Source: Kumtagia ephedrae (GTDB lineage: Bacteria; Pseudomonadota; Alphaproteobacteria; Rhizobiales; Rhizobiaceae). From it: a DNA stretch of 64,000 nt. The position numbers and the translations under genes are program-made. The stretch's first letter is position 1, and every line of letters starts with the position of its first letter. Location of the stretch: assembly GCF_003012745.1 (NCBI RefSeq), contig NZ_PXYK01000030.1, positions 1 through 64,000 on the forward strand, read 5' to 3'. A model generated the notes under the pieces. The model was not told where the DNA came from and did not search any database. It saw nothing but the letters and a program-made list of their open reading frames with translations. Below are positions 1 to 8,759 of this stretch, in pieces.

Positions 1-5
1 GCAAA

Positions 6-80
6 GCGCATGCCCCGTCCCTTTCTGAGTCTCGACAACCAGAAGGTAGACGGAAAATCCCCGTCTCTCGGGGCATGCGC
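6..80. repeat. Nested inverted repeat upstream of the oligopeptide permease
   Basis: A perfect 12-bp inverted repeat (arms 6-17 and 69-80, GCGCATGCCCCG and its complement) encloses a smaller hairpin (arms 48-53 and 61-66, AGACGG/CCGTCT). It lies at the window edge before the permease gene. It could be an intercistronic mRNA structure of the oligopeptide operon or part of a dispersed palindromic repeat. No T-tract follows, so it is not an obvious intrinsic terminator. Confidence 0.55.
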
Positions 81-133
81 CTGCGGCATTTCGATTCACC
101 AACAACTTTCCCCGGACAGCCCTGCCGTAAACG

Positions 134-231
134 GGGGAGGATCGACGGCGCGGCCGGCCGCGACCCTGGATCCTCCCCTGCGAAGCGGGGGAGGGGGACC
201 ACGCGAAGCGTGGTGGAGGGGGCGTTTGCGG
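134..231. repeat. REP-like palindromic intergenic repeat
   Basis: The segment is made of stacked hairpins. Arms 134-143 and 169-178 are complementary (GGGGAGGATC/GATCCTCCCC). The second arm can instead pair locally (172-181 with 185-194) around a GAA loop. A further 7-bp stem with a GAA loop follows (198-204 with 208-214). A run of G-rich GGAGG words continues to about 225. This is the usual look of rhizobial dispersed palindromic elements. It ends about 10 bases before the permease start and may supply or hide its ribosome site. Confidence 0.6.
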
Positions 232-240
232 GGCACGACC

Positions 241-1371
241 ATGACTGATCTCACCGCCGCAGCCATGCTGGAGCAGCCCGTGGTCGGCCGCTCCTTCTGG
301 GGCGATGCCTGGGCGCGGCTGAAGGCGAACCGCGCCGCCATGGTCAGCCTGATCTATCTCTGCCTGATGGCCGTCGTCTGCATCGTCGGGCCGTGGTTCG
401 TGCCGCACCAGTACACCACCATCTATGCCGACTATGTGCGCACGCCGCCGAGCCTGTCCGCCTATCCCAAGGCCGAGATGATCGAGACAGCGCTGGGCGA
501 CGTGGTCAAGCGCATGCGCGTCGATCTGAAGGAATGGCGGCAGGAGGAGGAGCGGGTCTACGCGACAGTGACCTCCTCGCGCGAGATCGATGATCGCGTC
601 ACGCGCTATGTCGACCGTTCCGACACGTTCGACGATGCCAGGGTCGAGGAGAAGTCGGCCGACGGCATGACGATGGTGGTGAGCGGCGCCATCAAGCAGC
701 AATATTTCCTGTTCGGCACCGACAACACCGGCCGCGACCTGCTTTCGAGGACGCTGATGGCGGGCCGCGTGTCGCTGGCGATCGGCCTGCTTGCCGGCGT
801 CGTCGCGGTGGCGATCGGCGTGCTCTACGGCGCCACGGCGGGCTTCCTCGGCGGCCGCGTCGACGAGGTGATGATGCGCGTCGTCGACGTGCTTTATTCG
901 CTGCCCTTCATCTTCTTCGTCATCATGCTGGTGGTGTTCTTCGGCCGCAACTTCGTGCTGATGTTCCTGGCGGTCGGCGCGGTGCTGTGGCTCGACATGG
1001 CGCGCATCGTGCGCGGCCAGGCGCTGTCGATCCGACGGCAGGAATATGTGCAGGCGGCCGAGGCGCTGGGCGTGTCGCGGCGCGGCATCCTCGCCCGCCA
1101 CATCGTGCCCAACCTGCTCGGCGTCGTCGTCATCTACATGACGCTGCTGGTGCCGCAGGTGATCATTCTGGAGAGCTTCCTTTCCTTCCTCGGCCTCGGC
1201 GTGCAGGAGCCGATGACCAGCTGGGGCGTGCTGATCTCGGTCGGCGCCAAGAACATCGGCACGGCCAACTGGCTGCTGCTGTTCCCGGCGGTGTTCCTGG
1301 TGTCGACGCTGTTTGCGCTGAACTTCGTCGGCGACGGGCTGCGCGACGCGCTCGACCCGAAGGACCGCTGA
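241..1371 (+). CDS. Oligopeptide/dipeptide ABC transporter permease (OppC/DppC type)
   Basis: Inner-membrane permease of a peptide/opine-type ABC importer, 376 aa. It has an N-terminal membrane helix (about residues 30-52), then a long hydrophilic periplasmic segment (about 53-155), and then the usual FGTDNTGRDLLSR entry into the transmembrane core with the ATPase-coupling EAA loop (EALGVSRRGILARHIVPN). OppC proteins are usually about 300 aa, so the extra length sits in the first periplasmic loop. The open frame continues upstream to position 10, but homology-like sequence begins at the ATG at 241 (MTDLTAAAM). The upstream codons run through the palindromic repeat, so I place the start at 241. 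The ATPase gene follows 2 bases after the stop. The partner OppB and binding protein presumably lie left of the window. Confidence 0.9.
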   Translation: MTDLTAAAMLEQPVVGRSFWGDAWARLKANRAAMVSLIYLCLMAVVCIVGPWFVPHQYTTIYADYVRTPPSLSAYPKAEMIETALGDVVKRMRVDLKEWRQEEERVYATVTSSREIDDRVTRYVDRSDTFDDARVEEKSADGMTMVVSGAIKQQYFLFGTDNTGRDLLSRTLMAGRVSLAIGLLAGVVAVAIGVLYGATAGFLGGRVDEVMMRVVDVLYSLPFIFFVIMLVVFFGRNFVLMFLAVGAVLWLDMARIVRGQALSIRRQEYVQAAEALGVSRRGILARHIVPNLLGVVVIYMTLLVPQVIILESFLSFLGLGVQEPMTSWGVLISVGAKNIGTANWLLLFPAVFLVSTLFALNFVGDGLRDALDPKDR

Positions 1372-1373
1372 CG

Positions 1374-2996
1374 ATGGCCGGGGGCGATCCGATCCTGGCG
1401 GTAAGAGACCTGCATGTGCGCTTCCGCACGCTCGACGGCACGGTCGAGGCGGTGAGGGGCATCAACCTTCACGTCGACGCCGGCGAGACGGTGGCGATCG
1501 TCGGCGAATCCGGTTCCGGCAAGAGCCAGACAATGATGGCGGCGATGAGCCTGCTTGCGTCCAACGGCAGTGCCGTAGGGACGGTCGATTATCGCGGACG
1601 CAACCTGCTCGACCTGCCGAAAAGCGAGCTGAACAGGATCCGCGGCTCCCGGATCAGCATGATCTTCCAGGAGCCCATGACCTCGCTCGACCCGCTCTAT
1701 TCGATCGGCAGCCAGCTGATGGAGCCGATCCGGCGGCACCGCGGCCTCTCGGCGGCGCAGGCGAAGGCGGAGGCGATCCGGCTGCTGGAGTTGGTGCGCA
1801 TTCCCGAGCCGCGGCGCCGCTTCAAGTCCTATCCCTACGAGATGTCCGGCGGCCAGCGGCAGCGCGTGATGATAGCCATGGCGCTCGCCAACGATCCAGA
1901 CATCCTGATCGCCGACGAGCCGACGACGGCGCTCGACGTCACCGTGCAGGCGCGCATCCTCGAGCTGCTCGCCGAGCTGCAGCGGAAGCTCGGCATGGCG
2001 ATCGTCTTCATCACCCACGATCTCGGCATCGTCCGCCGGCTCGCCGACCGCGTCTACGTCATGCGCTCTGGCGAGGTGGTGGAGGAGGGGGCGACGGAGG
2101 CGATCTTCGCGGCGCCGAGACACGACTACACGAAGATGCTGCTGGCGGCCGAGCCGACCGGTTGCAAGGCGTCGCCGCCGGCCGGTGCGCCGGTGGTGCT
2201 GGAGGGGCGCAATGTCGAGGTGACGTTCCAGATCGGCGGCGGGCTGTTCGCCGGTCCGCCGATGATGCTGCGCGCCGTCGACCGGATTTCGCTGGCGCTG
2301 AGGCAGCGGCAGACCATCGGCATCGTCGGCGAATCCGGGTCGGGAAAGTCGACGCTCGGCCGCGCCCTGCTCCGGCTGCTGCCGAGCCAGGGCGTCATCC
2401 GCTTCGGCAGGAAGGACATCGACGGACTGGACCGCGAGGCGATGCAGCCGCTGCGGCGCGAGCTGCAGCTCGTCTTCCAGGATCCGTTCGGCTCGCTGTC
2501 GCCGCGCATGACCGTCGGCCAGATCGTCACCGAGGGTTTGCTCGTGCATGAGCCCTCCCTGTCGAAGGCCGAGCGCGACCGGCGCGCGATCGAGGCGCTG
2601 CGCGAGGTCGGGCTCGACCCGGCGATGCGCAACCGCTACCCGCATGAGTTCTCCGGCGGCCAGCGCCAGCGCATCGCGATCGCCCGCGCCATGATCCTCA
2701 AGCCCAAGGTGGTCGTGCTCGACGAGCCGACCTCAGCGCTCGACCGCTCGGTGCAGAAGCAGATCGTCGAGCTGCTGCGCGACCTTCAGCAGGCGCACGA
2801 GCTGTCCTACCTGTTCATCAGCCACGATCTCGCCGTGGTGCGCGCCATGGCCGACTACATCATCGTCATGCGCGACGGCAGGATCGTCGAGCAGGGGGAG
2901 ACGGCCGCGATCTTCGACGAACCGCGCGAGGATTATACCCGTACGCTGATGGCCGCTGCCATGGACGCCACCCGGTTCCGGGTCGCCGTCGGCTGA
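1374..2996 (+). CDS. Oligopeptide ABC transporter, fused double ATPase (OppD-OppF)
   Basis: Cytoplasmic ATPase of 540 aa carrying two complete ABC modules in one chain, as in many rhizobial peptide importers. The N-terminal half has Walker [10 protein letters not shown], signature MSGGQRQRV and Walker [13 protein letters not shown]. The C-terminal half has Walker [10 protein letters not shown], signature FSGGQRQRI and Walker [13 protein letters not shown]. Each half has its H-loop (ITHDL, ISHDL). The ATG at 1374 lies 2 bases after the permease stop, which fits translational coupling. It powers uptake through the adjacent permease and an OppB partner outside the window. The substrate cannot be told from the sequence. 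Confidence 0.93.
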   Translation: MAGGDPILAVRDLHVRFRTLDGTVEAVRGINLHVDAGETVAIVGESGSGKSQTMMAAMSLLASNGSAVGTVDYRGRNLLDLPKSELNRIRGSRISMIFQEPMTSLDPLYSIGSQLMEPIRRHRGLSAAQAKAEAIRLLELVRIPEPRRRFKSYPYEMSGGQRQRVMIAMALANDPDILIADEPTTALDVTVQARILELLAELQRKLGMAIVFITHDLGIVRRLADRVYVMRSGEVVEEGATEAIFAAPRHDYTKMLLAAEPTGCKASPPAGAPVVLEGRNVEVTFQIGGGLFAGPPMMLRAVDRISLALRQRQTIGIVGESGSGKSTLGRALLRLLPSQGVIRFGRKDIDGLDREAMQPLRRELQLVFQDPFGSLSPRMTVGQIVTEGLLVHEPSLSKAERDRRAIEALREVGLDPAMRNRYPHEFSGGQRQRIAIARAMILKPKVVVLDEPTSALDRSVQKQIVELLRDLQQAHELSYLFISHDLAVVRAMADYIIVMRDGRIVEQGETAAIFDEPREDYTRTLMAAAMDATRFRVAVG

Positions 2997-3002
2997 GCTT
3001 TG

Positions 3003-3110
3003 AAGAAAAAAGGACCCGGCGTTGGGGCAAGTAGCCGGGTCCCTAAGGCATATCCATCTGGAAGCCCGAACAGTAACGGGCCCGTGTAACGGCTGCGTGC
3101 CGCGCGGTGC
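3003..3110 (-). ncRNA. Candidate small RNA with intrinsic terminator (minus strand)
   Basis: Read on the minus strand, this intergenic stretch has a short hairpin (GCCCG/CGGGC, arms 3077-3081 and 3064-3068), a roughly 20-base linker, and a perfect 9-bp hairpin (GGACCCGGC/GCCGGGTCC, arms 3034-3042 and 3012-3020) followed at once by six U (A-run 3006-3011 on the plus strand). No minus-strand protein gene lies upstream for it to terminate, so an independent sRNA of about 100 nt is the simplest reading. The 5' end is a guess because no convincing promoter was found. A weak minus-strand reading frame also passes through it. Confidence 0.45.
3006..3042 (-). terminator. Intrinsic terminator on the minus strand
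   Basis: Perfect 9-bp GC-rich stem (3034-3042 with 3012-3020), 13-base loop, then UUUUUU on the minus strand. On the plus strand the same hairpin follows the oligopeptide ATPase gene but is preceded by the A-run and has no T-run after it. It is therefore a good terminator only for leftward transcripts. Confidence 0.7.
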
Positions 3111-3237
3111 CGGTCGAATGTAACCATGCGAAAAGATTGGTCATGTGCCCGCTGGGGGCGCAGCTTGCGGGCGGGCCCATGGAACGTTACGCTTGAGATG
3201 GCGTTGATACGCGTCACAGAGAGAGGAAGTTCCGCGC

Positions 3238-3486
3238 ATGAAGAAGATACTGATCGTCCTGGCAGTCGCGGCCGCCGTCGCCGGCTGCACGAGAACGGAA
3301 AAGGGCGCAGCGATCGGCGGTCTGGGTGGCGCTGCGCTCGGCACGGCGATTTCGGGCGACGCGGGCGGCGCCATCATCGGCGGCATCGCCGGCGCTACGG
3401 CTGGCGCGCTGATTGGCAACGCGAGCGAGCCGGGCAAGTGCCGCTATCGCGACCGCTACGGCCGTGTCTACATCGCCCGGTGCTGA
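3238..3486 (+). CDS. Small Gly-zipper lipoprotein
   Basis: An 82-aa exported lipoprotein. The N-terminus is a lipoprotein signal peptide with lipobox VAGC (Cys about residue 19). Next comes a Gly/Ala-rich stretch (GAAIGGLGGAALGTAISG, GGAIIGGIAGATAGALIG) typical of Gly-zipper (YMGG-like) membrane-inserting segments, and a short basic tail with two Cys (KCRYRDRYGRVYIARC). A GAGAGGAAG ribosome site precedes the ATG. It is probably anchored in the outer membrane, and a structural or stress role is typical of the family. It is a single-gene unit closed by a strong terminator. Confidence 0.85.
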   Translation: MKKILIVLAVAAAVAGCTRTEKGAAIGGLGGAALGTAISGDAGGAIIGGIAGATAGALIGNASEPGKCRYRDRYGRVYIARC

Positions 3487-3525
3487 TCCGGTAAGGTTCG
3501 CCGGCCGATAAGGTTTGCCGCGACG

Positions 3526-3553
3526 ACGCCCGCGCCTCTTGCGCGGGCGTTTT
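3526..3553 (+). terminator. Intrinsic terminator after the lipoprotein gene
   Basis: Perfect 10-bp stem (ACGCCCGCGC at 3526-3535 with its complement at 3541-3550), 5-base loop CTCTT, then TTTG on the plus strand, 40 bases after the lipoprotein stop. Confidence 0.85.
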
Positions 3554-3651
3554 GCGTTTCGGCGGAGCCTGGCTTGCCCTCGGACGGCCTTGCCGGACGC
3601 GGTGTGCAACCGGGTGCAAGTATGGGCGTTTCCATCCCGAGGAGACTTGCC

Positions 3652-3873
3652 ATGTCCAGCTTCGCACGACCGCCCCGCCTGACCCCGGATGGAAAGCCGC
3701 AGCAGCCGCGCCGCACGGGCGAGCAGCCGGAACGCAGTACCGTCGACCAGGCCGAGGACCCGGAAATCGCCGGCGACACCGAAGACGGCGGCTACGCCAA
3801 CACCGACGAGGCACGGCCGGACGAGGATGGTCTGGTGCGCCGCGGCGAGGATCGCGATCGGCCGCTTATCTGA
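3652..3873 (+). CDS. Small acidic hypothetical protein
   Basis: A 73-aa protein with no recognised domain. It is rich in Asp, Glu, Arg and Pro, with no hydrophobic segment, and is probably disordered. The frame is open from 3574, but the ATG at 3652 has a GAGGAG ribosome site 7 bases upstream, so I use it. Its own promoter must lie after the 3526-3553 terminator. Similar short proline/acidic proteins are common and uncharacterised in Rhizobiales. No function is proposed. Confidence 0.6.
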   Translation: MSSFARPPRLTPDGKPQQPRRTGEQPERSTVDQAEDPEIAGDTEDGGYANTDEARPDEDGLVRRGEDRDRPLI

Positions 3874-4066
3874 AGTCTGTTCCCCAAAGAGATGTCGCAG
3901 TCACCTGCGGGCGTGGCAACGCGTTCCCTTTTTCGTCGAAAACTTGGATATAGCGGGTGAATTGTGCCGCAAATTCTTCGAATAACGGCGATTTTGGATA
4001 GCAGAAAACGGATTTCCTTGGCAGAAAGCGGGTCCGGCCTCGGCGTTCACCCATGCGAGATAGAAT

Positions 4067-5080
4067 ATGCTTTTCGGTTTGACCCTGAAAAAGAAGGCTG
4101 CCTCGCCGGAGAAGACGCCTACCCGGAAAAGGGGTCGTTCGAAGGAAAGTCAGGGCGAGAGCTGGCAGAGGGTGCTCGACAAGGTCGAGAAATTTGTCGT
4201 CGAGCGGCCGGACGACCACATAGCCAGCCTGCTGGCGCGCTTCCGCGAACTGGACATCGGCAGGAAGGATCCGAAGCTCTTCTACAAAAAGACAAATCTG
4301 GTCAGGCCGCTCGGCGAACGCATCGCCGCCTCGGGCGGCTACGATCTTGACGATACCTTGTATTATCCCGACGTATGCGAAGGCCGCTACACCACCTCGA
4401 CTGTCAGCGTGATCCGCTATCTGATGGGCTGCATCCGTTCGGATACCCGGGCGGTGGTCGAATTCGGCAGCGGCTGGTCCAGCAATCTGTTCCAGCTCTA
4501 TGTCGCCCTCGGCACCACGCGCTCGCGGCGTATCCACTATCACGGCGCCGAATATACTGACGAAGGGCAGGAATGCGGCAGGAAGATCGCCAAGCACGAC
4601 GGCAAGATCAACTATACCGCCCATCCGTTCGACTACAGGAAGCCTGACGCCTCGTTTCTCAAGGACTGCAAGGGCCACGTCCTGGTCTTCACCAAGCACT
4701 CCGTCGAGCAGGTCGACCTCATCGACCCCGATCTGTACGAGCAGCTCTGGCAGTTGCAGGCCGACGTCACGCTCGTCCATTTCGAGCCGGTCGGCTGGCA
4801 GCGATCATCCGCGCTGATGGCGCGGCGCGCGGCCGACGATGACAAATTCTTCGACAAGATCGGCGAGCGCCTCGGCGGCGACGTAAAATCGGTCGACCGG
4901 CAGATGGCAAACGCGGCATGGTGGTCCTGGCGCAATGCCTACAACACCAACCTGCTGTCGATCGTCGAGGACTATACCGCCCGAGAGAAGTTCAAGCTCG
5001 TCAAGCGGGAATATGACTTCTCGGGCACGGCGAATGTCCTCAACCCGTCGACCCTGCTGCATCTCGAGCGCCGGGCCTGA
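4067..5080 (+). CDS. Methyltransferase-like hypothetical protein
   Basis: A 337-aa cytoplasmic protein. A basic Lys/Arg-rich N-terminus (about 8-32) precedes a fold whose best landmark is VVEFGSGWSS (about residues 122-131), which resembles motif I of class I SAM-dependent methyltransferases. A later GAEYTDEGQEC segment sits where the acidic SAM-ribose contact would be. Beyond that I cannot assign a family or substrate. It could also be a glycan-locus protein of unknown function. The ATG at 4067 has only a weak GAGA ribosome site. The upstream 190 bases (3874-4066) are somewhat AT-richer and should hold the promoter. It is convergent with the aldo/keto reductase gene. Confidence 0.65.
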   Translation: MLFGLTLKKKAASPEKTPTRKRGRSKESQGESWQRVLDKVEKFVVERPDDHIASLLARFRELDIGRKDPKLFYKKTNLVRPLGERIAASGGYDLDDTLYYPDVCEGRYTTSTVSVIRYLMGCIRSDTRAVVEFGSGWSSNLFQLYVALGTTRSRRIHYHGAEYTDEGQECGRKIAKHDGKINYTAHPFDYRKPDASFLKDCKGHVLVFTKHSVEQVDLIDPDLYEQLWQLQADVTLVHFEPVGWQRSSALMARRAADDDKFFDKIGERLGGDVKSVDRQMANAAWWSWRNAYNTNLLSIVEDYTAREKFKLVKREYDFSGTANVLNPSTLLHLERRA

Positions 5081-5173
5081 GCGCGTAGGCCGCTCGGACG
5101 CGGGAGCTTCCGCATTCCGCTGCCGGCGCTGCACCGGTCCGCACTTTTGGCGGCCCGGAAGCTGCGGATCGCC

Positions 5174-6187
5174 CTATGTCGGCGCATTCTCGCGGATGAG
5201 GCCCTGCTTCTTCAAGGCAGCCCAGAACTCGCCGGGAATGGGATGCCCGATCAGGGCGACGTTCTCGTCGAGGTGCCGCTTCGTCCGGGTGCCGGGGATG
5301 TTCGTCGGGATCGCCGGATGGGCGAGCACGAACTGCAGCGCCGCCGCCTTGAGCGGCACGTCGTAGTCCCGGCACACCGCCTCGATCTTCGCGACCCGTT
5401 CGAGGATTTCCGGCCCCGCCTCGCTGTAATTGTAATGGGCGCCCTTGACCGCCCCTGCGGCGAGAATGCCGCTGTTGAAGCCGCCGCCGAGCACTATGGC
5501 GACGCCGCGCTCCTCGCAGAGCGGCAGGAAGGTGTCGAGCGCGTCCTGCTCCAGAAGGGTGTAGCGGCCGGCGAGCAGGAAGCAGTCGAAGTCGCGTTCG
5601 CGCAGCGCCGCCTCGCACACCTGCCATTCGTTGCAGCCGACGCCGATGGCCGACACCAGCTTTTCCGAGCGCAGCTTCTCGAGCGCTTTCCAGCCGCTGT
5701 CCATGGCGGTGCGGAAATGCTGCTTCTGCAGCTCCGGCCCGTGCGAAAAGACGTCGATGTCGTGGATGAAGGCGATGTCGATGCGCGACACGCCGAGCCG
5801 CTGCAGGCTGTCCTCGAAGGAGCGCATGCAGCCGTCGTAGCTGTAGTCGTGGACGACCTCGAACGGCGGCATGTCGACCCAGAAGAAGGAGGTGAGGCCG
5901 CCCGCCGGTACCGGCTTCAGCAGCCGCCCGACCTTGGTGGAGAGCACGTATTCGTCGCGCGGAAAGGCGCGCAGCGATTCGCCCAGGCGATGCTCGGACA
6001 GGCCGTGCCCATACATCGGTGCGGTGTCGAAATAGCGGAGCCCTGCATCCCACGCTCCCTTGATCACGGCGCGGGCATCCTCCTCCGGCACCGCGCGGAA
6101 CTGGTTGCCGAGAGGTGCCGTGCCGAGGCCCATCGCCGTGACGTCGAGCCCCGTGCGCCCGAACTTCCTCTTTTGCGACGCCTTCAT
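5174..6187 (-). CDS. Aldo/keto reductase (sugar/aldehyde dehydrogenase type)
   Basis: A 337-aa NAD(P)-dependent TIM-barrel oxidoreductase. The family tetrad is visible: Asp and Tyr in FDTAPMYGHG, Lys in LSTKVGR and His in FIHDID. The subgroup resembles the L-fucose/D-threo-aldose 1-dehydrogenase and pyridoxal 4-dehydrogenase-like AKRs, which oxidise aldoses to lactones. A GTG at 6205 is in frame, but the ATG at 6187 (MKASQKRKFGRTG) has an AGGGAG ribosome site 8 bases upstream and is preferred. It is the last gene of the LacI-controlled importer operon, 14 bases after the permease stop, so it probably takes the first oxidation of the imported sugar. That assignment is inference. Confidence 0.88.
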   Translation of the reverse strand: MKASQKRKFGRTGLDVTAMGLGTAPLGNQFRAVPEEDARAVIKGAWDAGLRYFDTAPMYGHGLSEHRLGESLRAFPRDEYVLSTKVGRLLKPVPAGGLTSFFWVDMPPFEVVHDYSYDGCMRSFEDSLQRLGVSRIDIAFIHDIDVFSHGPELQKQHFRTAMDSGWKALEKLRSEKLVSAIGVGCNEWQVCEAALRERDFDCFLLAGRYTLLEQDALDTFLPLCEERGVAIVLGGGFNSGILAAGAVKGAHYNYSEAGPEILERVAKIEAVCRDYDVPLKAAALQFVLAHPAIPTNIPGTRTKRHLDENVALIGHPIPGEFWAALKKQGLIRENAPT

Positions 6188-6201
6188 GTTCTCACTCCCT
6201 G

Positions 6202-7176
6202 TCACTTGATGAAGAGATATTTCGAGCGGTCGATGGTGAGCGATACCGCCAGGATGATGACCACGCCCTTGACGATGTCCTGGGTGAAGCTGTTGACCTC
6301 GGTCACGTCCATGCCGTTCGTCAAGATGGCGATGACCAGCACGCCGAGGAAGGTGCGGTGCGGACCGCCGATGCCGCCGGAGAGCGCCGTGCCCCCCATG
6401 ACCACGGCAGCGATCGAATTCAGCAGCAGGCTGCCGCCGGCCGTCGGCGTGCCGGCGCCGACCTGTCCCGTCAGCATGACGCCGGCCAGGCCGCAGATCG
6501 CGCCGGCCAGCACGAAGGCGAGGATCTTGTAGAAGGTGACGGGTACGCCCGCATGCGCGGCGACGATCTCGCCGCCGCCGAGCGCATAGAGATAGCGGCC
6601 GAGTTTCGTACGGAAAGCGACGACCGTCAGCACCGCCGTGGCGATCAGCGCGAACCAGATGACGTTGGGCACGCCGAGCACCACCGATCCGTTGACGATG
6701 TCGGGCAGCAGGCTGTCCATGAACAGGATCGACTGTCCTTGCGATATCTGGTTGGTGACGCCGGAGAGGATGGACAGCATGCCGAGCGTGACGAGGAAGG
6801 ACGGGACGCGCAGCATCGTCACCAGGCTGCCGTTGATCAGGCCGACCAGTGCGCCGACGCCGACGCCGGTGAGTATCGCGCCGGGTACGCCGAAGCGGTC
6901 GACGGTGAGCGCCGCCAGGATGCCGGCGAGCGTCACCAGCGCGCCGACCGACAGGTCGATCGAGCCGATCAGGATGACCACCGTGCCGGCCAGCGCGACC
7001 ATCAGCAGCACGGCCGACTGCCGGCCGATGTTCAGCGCGTTGGCCGAGGAGAAGAACAGCGGGTTGATGTAGGTGAAGTAGGCGATCAGCACGACGATCG
7101 CCACCAGCGGCAGGATGATCGTTCGGAGGTCGAGGTCGCCCATGGTCTTGACTGCGCTTGCCGGTCTGTCGGCCAT
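6202..7176 (-). CDS. Sugar ABC transporter permease (RbsC type)
   Basis: A 324-aa polytopic inner-membrane protein of the ribose/xylose/AI-2 permease family (BPD_transp_2). Landmarks are the VILIGSIDLSVGALVTLAG region near residues 68-86, the VPSFLVTLGM segment, and the late GGTALSGGIGG loop that contacts the ATPase. Eight to ten membrane helices are expected. It sits 8 bases after the ATPase start-to-stop junction in a compact minus-strand operon with binding protein, ATPase and aldo/keto reductase. Only one permease gene is present, so it should act as a homodimer. Confidence 0.92.
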   Translation of the reverse strand: MADRPASAVKTMGDLDLRTIILPLVAIVVLIAYFTYINPLFFSSANALNIGRQSAVLLMVALAGTVVILIGSIDLSVGALVTLAGILAALTVDRFGVPGAILTGVGVGALVGLINGSLVTMLRVPSFLVTLGMLSILSGVTNQISQGQSILFMDSLLPDIVNGSVVLGVPNVIWFALIATAVLTVVAFRTKLGRYLYALGGGEIVAAHAGVPVTFYKILAFVLAGAICGLAGVMLTGQVGAGTPTAGGSLLLNSIAAVVMGGTALSGGIGGPHRTFLGVLVIAILTNGMDVTEVNSFTQDIVKGVVIILAVSLTIDRSKYLFIK

Positions 7177-7184
7177 CTTCGCCC

Positions 7185-8759
7185 CTATAGCATGGCCGAA
7201 ACCACGTCGACTTCGCGTGGCTTGGCGTCCCTAGGCGCCTCGACGACGGCGGAGACCGCGCCGTCGCGAAGCACCATGATACGGTTGGAGAGCCCGATCA
7301 GTTCGGGCAGGTTGTCGGAGACCAGCAGCACCGCGGCGCCTGCGTCCGCGATCTCGCGCATCAGCGAATAGATGTCTTCCTTGGCGCCGACGTCGAGGCC
7401 GCGGCCCGGATCGTCGAGAACCAGGATGCGGACGCCGCGCGCCAGCCATTTGGCGAAGACGATCTTCTGCTGGTTGCCGCCGGACAGCGTCCGGCAGGCG
7501 GCGGAGGGGCCGGGAGCGCGCACTTTGAGGCGCTGCATCCACTCGAGCGTCAGCGCCCGGCTGCGCCGCGACGACACGAGACCGAGCACGCCCAGCGCGA
7601 TCTGCTTCAGATTGGGCAGGGTGAGGTTCCAGTCGACCGTGTCGGTGCCGATGATGCCGGCGACGGTGCGTTCGGCCGGCACGAAGCCGATGCCGTGGCG
7701 GATGGCGTCGCGCCGCGAGCCGCGCCGCAGGCGGGCGCCTGCCACAACGACATCGCCGTCGCTCTGCGCTTCGGCCCCGGCGACGATCCTGGCCAGCGTC
7801 GACTTGCCCGAACCGAGGACGCCGGCCACGCCGAGGATCTCGCCTTCGCGCAGTGCCAGGGAAACGCCGCGCAGATGCCCCGGCTTGGCGAGGCCGGCGG
7901 CTCTGAGCACGATGGCGGAGGCCGGCTCGCGCTGACTGGCCTCGCGATAATAGGCGTCGTTGCGCTGCCGGCCGACGATCAGTTCGTGCAGGCCTGTCTC
8001 GTCGATGCTGCCGATCGGACGCTGGTCGACGACCTGCCCGTCCTTGAGCGCCACGACCTCGTCGCAAGCCGCGAAGACGTCGGACAGGCGGTGCGAGACC
8101 AGCACGAAGGAGGCGCGCGCACGCCACCGGCGGATGCCGTCGAACAGTTTTGCGGCCTCGTTGTCGGAAAGCGCGCTGGTCGGCTCGTCGAGCAGGATGA
8201 TCGGCTCGACCGGGTAGATCCGGCCGAGCGCGAACGCTTTGGCGATCTCGACGAGCTGCCGCTCGCCGAACGACAGGGAGCCGGTCAGCGCCGTCGGGGC
8301 GACATCGACCTGCAATTCGTCGAGCACGCTTCGGGCTTCCGCGATCATGGCGCGCCGGCGCAACCCACCGGCGATGGTGAATTTTTGCTCGCGCCCGAGA
8401 AAGATGTTTTCGAACACGGGCAAGGTCGGGATGAGGCCCTGTTCCTGGAACACCGTGGCGATGCCGTTGCGCGCCGCCTCGGTCGGATGGCCGAAGCGCA
8501 CGGCCTGGCCGTTGATCGCGATCGATCCGGTATCCGGGCGCACGGTGCCGTTGATGATCGACAGCAGCGTCGACTTCCCCGCGCCGTTCTCGCCGACCAG
8601 GCCGAGCATCTGGTGTCGGCGCAGGACGAAGCTCACCCCGGACAAAGCCCTGGCGTCGGGATAGGTCTTGGAGATGTCGCGAAGCTCGAGAACCGGCGCG
8701 CCGGCCGGCGGCGGATCGTCCGGAATGTCCGGACGACCCGCCACGGTCTGTGCGATCAC
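7185..8759 (-). CDS. Sugar ABC transporter double ATPase (RbsA/MglA type)
   Basis: A 524-aa cytoplasmic ATPase with two ABC modules. First module: Walker A GLVGENGAGKST, signature LSFGERQLVEIAK, Walker [12 protein letters not shown]. Second module: Walker A GVLGSGKST, signature LSGGNQQKI, Walker B ILVLDDPGRGLDVG. Both Walker A lysines are present, although the second is often degenerate in this family. Here the Walker B glutamate of the second module is replaced (LDDPGRG). The GTG start at 8759 overlaps the binding-protein stop (GTGA), indicating translational coupling. The reading frame is open further upstream, but that part only mirrors the binding-protein gene. Confidence 0.93.
   Translation of the reverse strand: MIAQTVAGRPDIPDDPPPAGAPVLELRDISKTYPDARALSGVSFVLRRHQMLGLVGENGAGKSTLLSIINGTVRPDTGSIAINGQAVRFGHPTEAARNGIATVFQEQGLIPTLPVFENIFLGREQKFTIAGGLRRRAMIAEARSVLDELQVDVAPTALTGSLSFGERQLVEIAKAFALGRIYPVEPIILLDEPTSALSDNEAAKLFDGIRRWRARASFVLVSHRLSDVFAACDEVVALKDGQVVDQRPIGSIDETGLHELIVGRQRNDAYYREASQREPASAIVLRAAGLAKPGHLRGVSLALREGEILGVAGVLGSGKSTLARIVAGAEAQSDGDVVVAGARLRRGSRRDAIRHGIGFVPAERTVAGIIGTDTVDWNLTLPNLKQIALGVLGLVSSRRSRALTLEWMQRLKVRAPGPSAACRTLSGGNQQKIVFAKWLARGVRILVLDDPGRGLDVGAKEDIYSLMREIADAGAAVLLVSDNLPELIGLSNRIMVLRDGAVSAVVEAPRDAKPREVDVVSAML

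Noticed and set aside
10-240. Upstream extension of the oligopeptide permease frame
   Set aside because: The added 77 residues are not permease-like and run through the palindromic repeat. The ATG at 241 is the better start.
2933-3217. Minus-strand open frame of 94 codons across the sRNA candidate
   Set aside because: No ribosome site or family. It overlaps the terminator, so the RNA reading is preferred.
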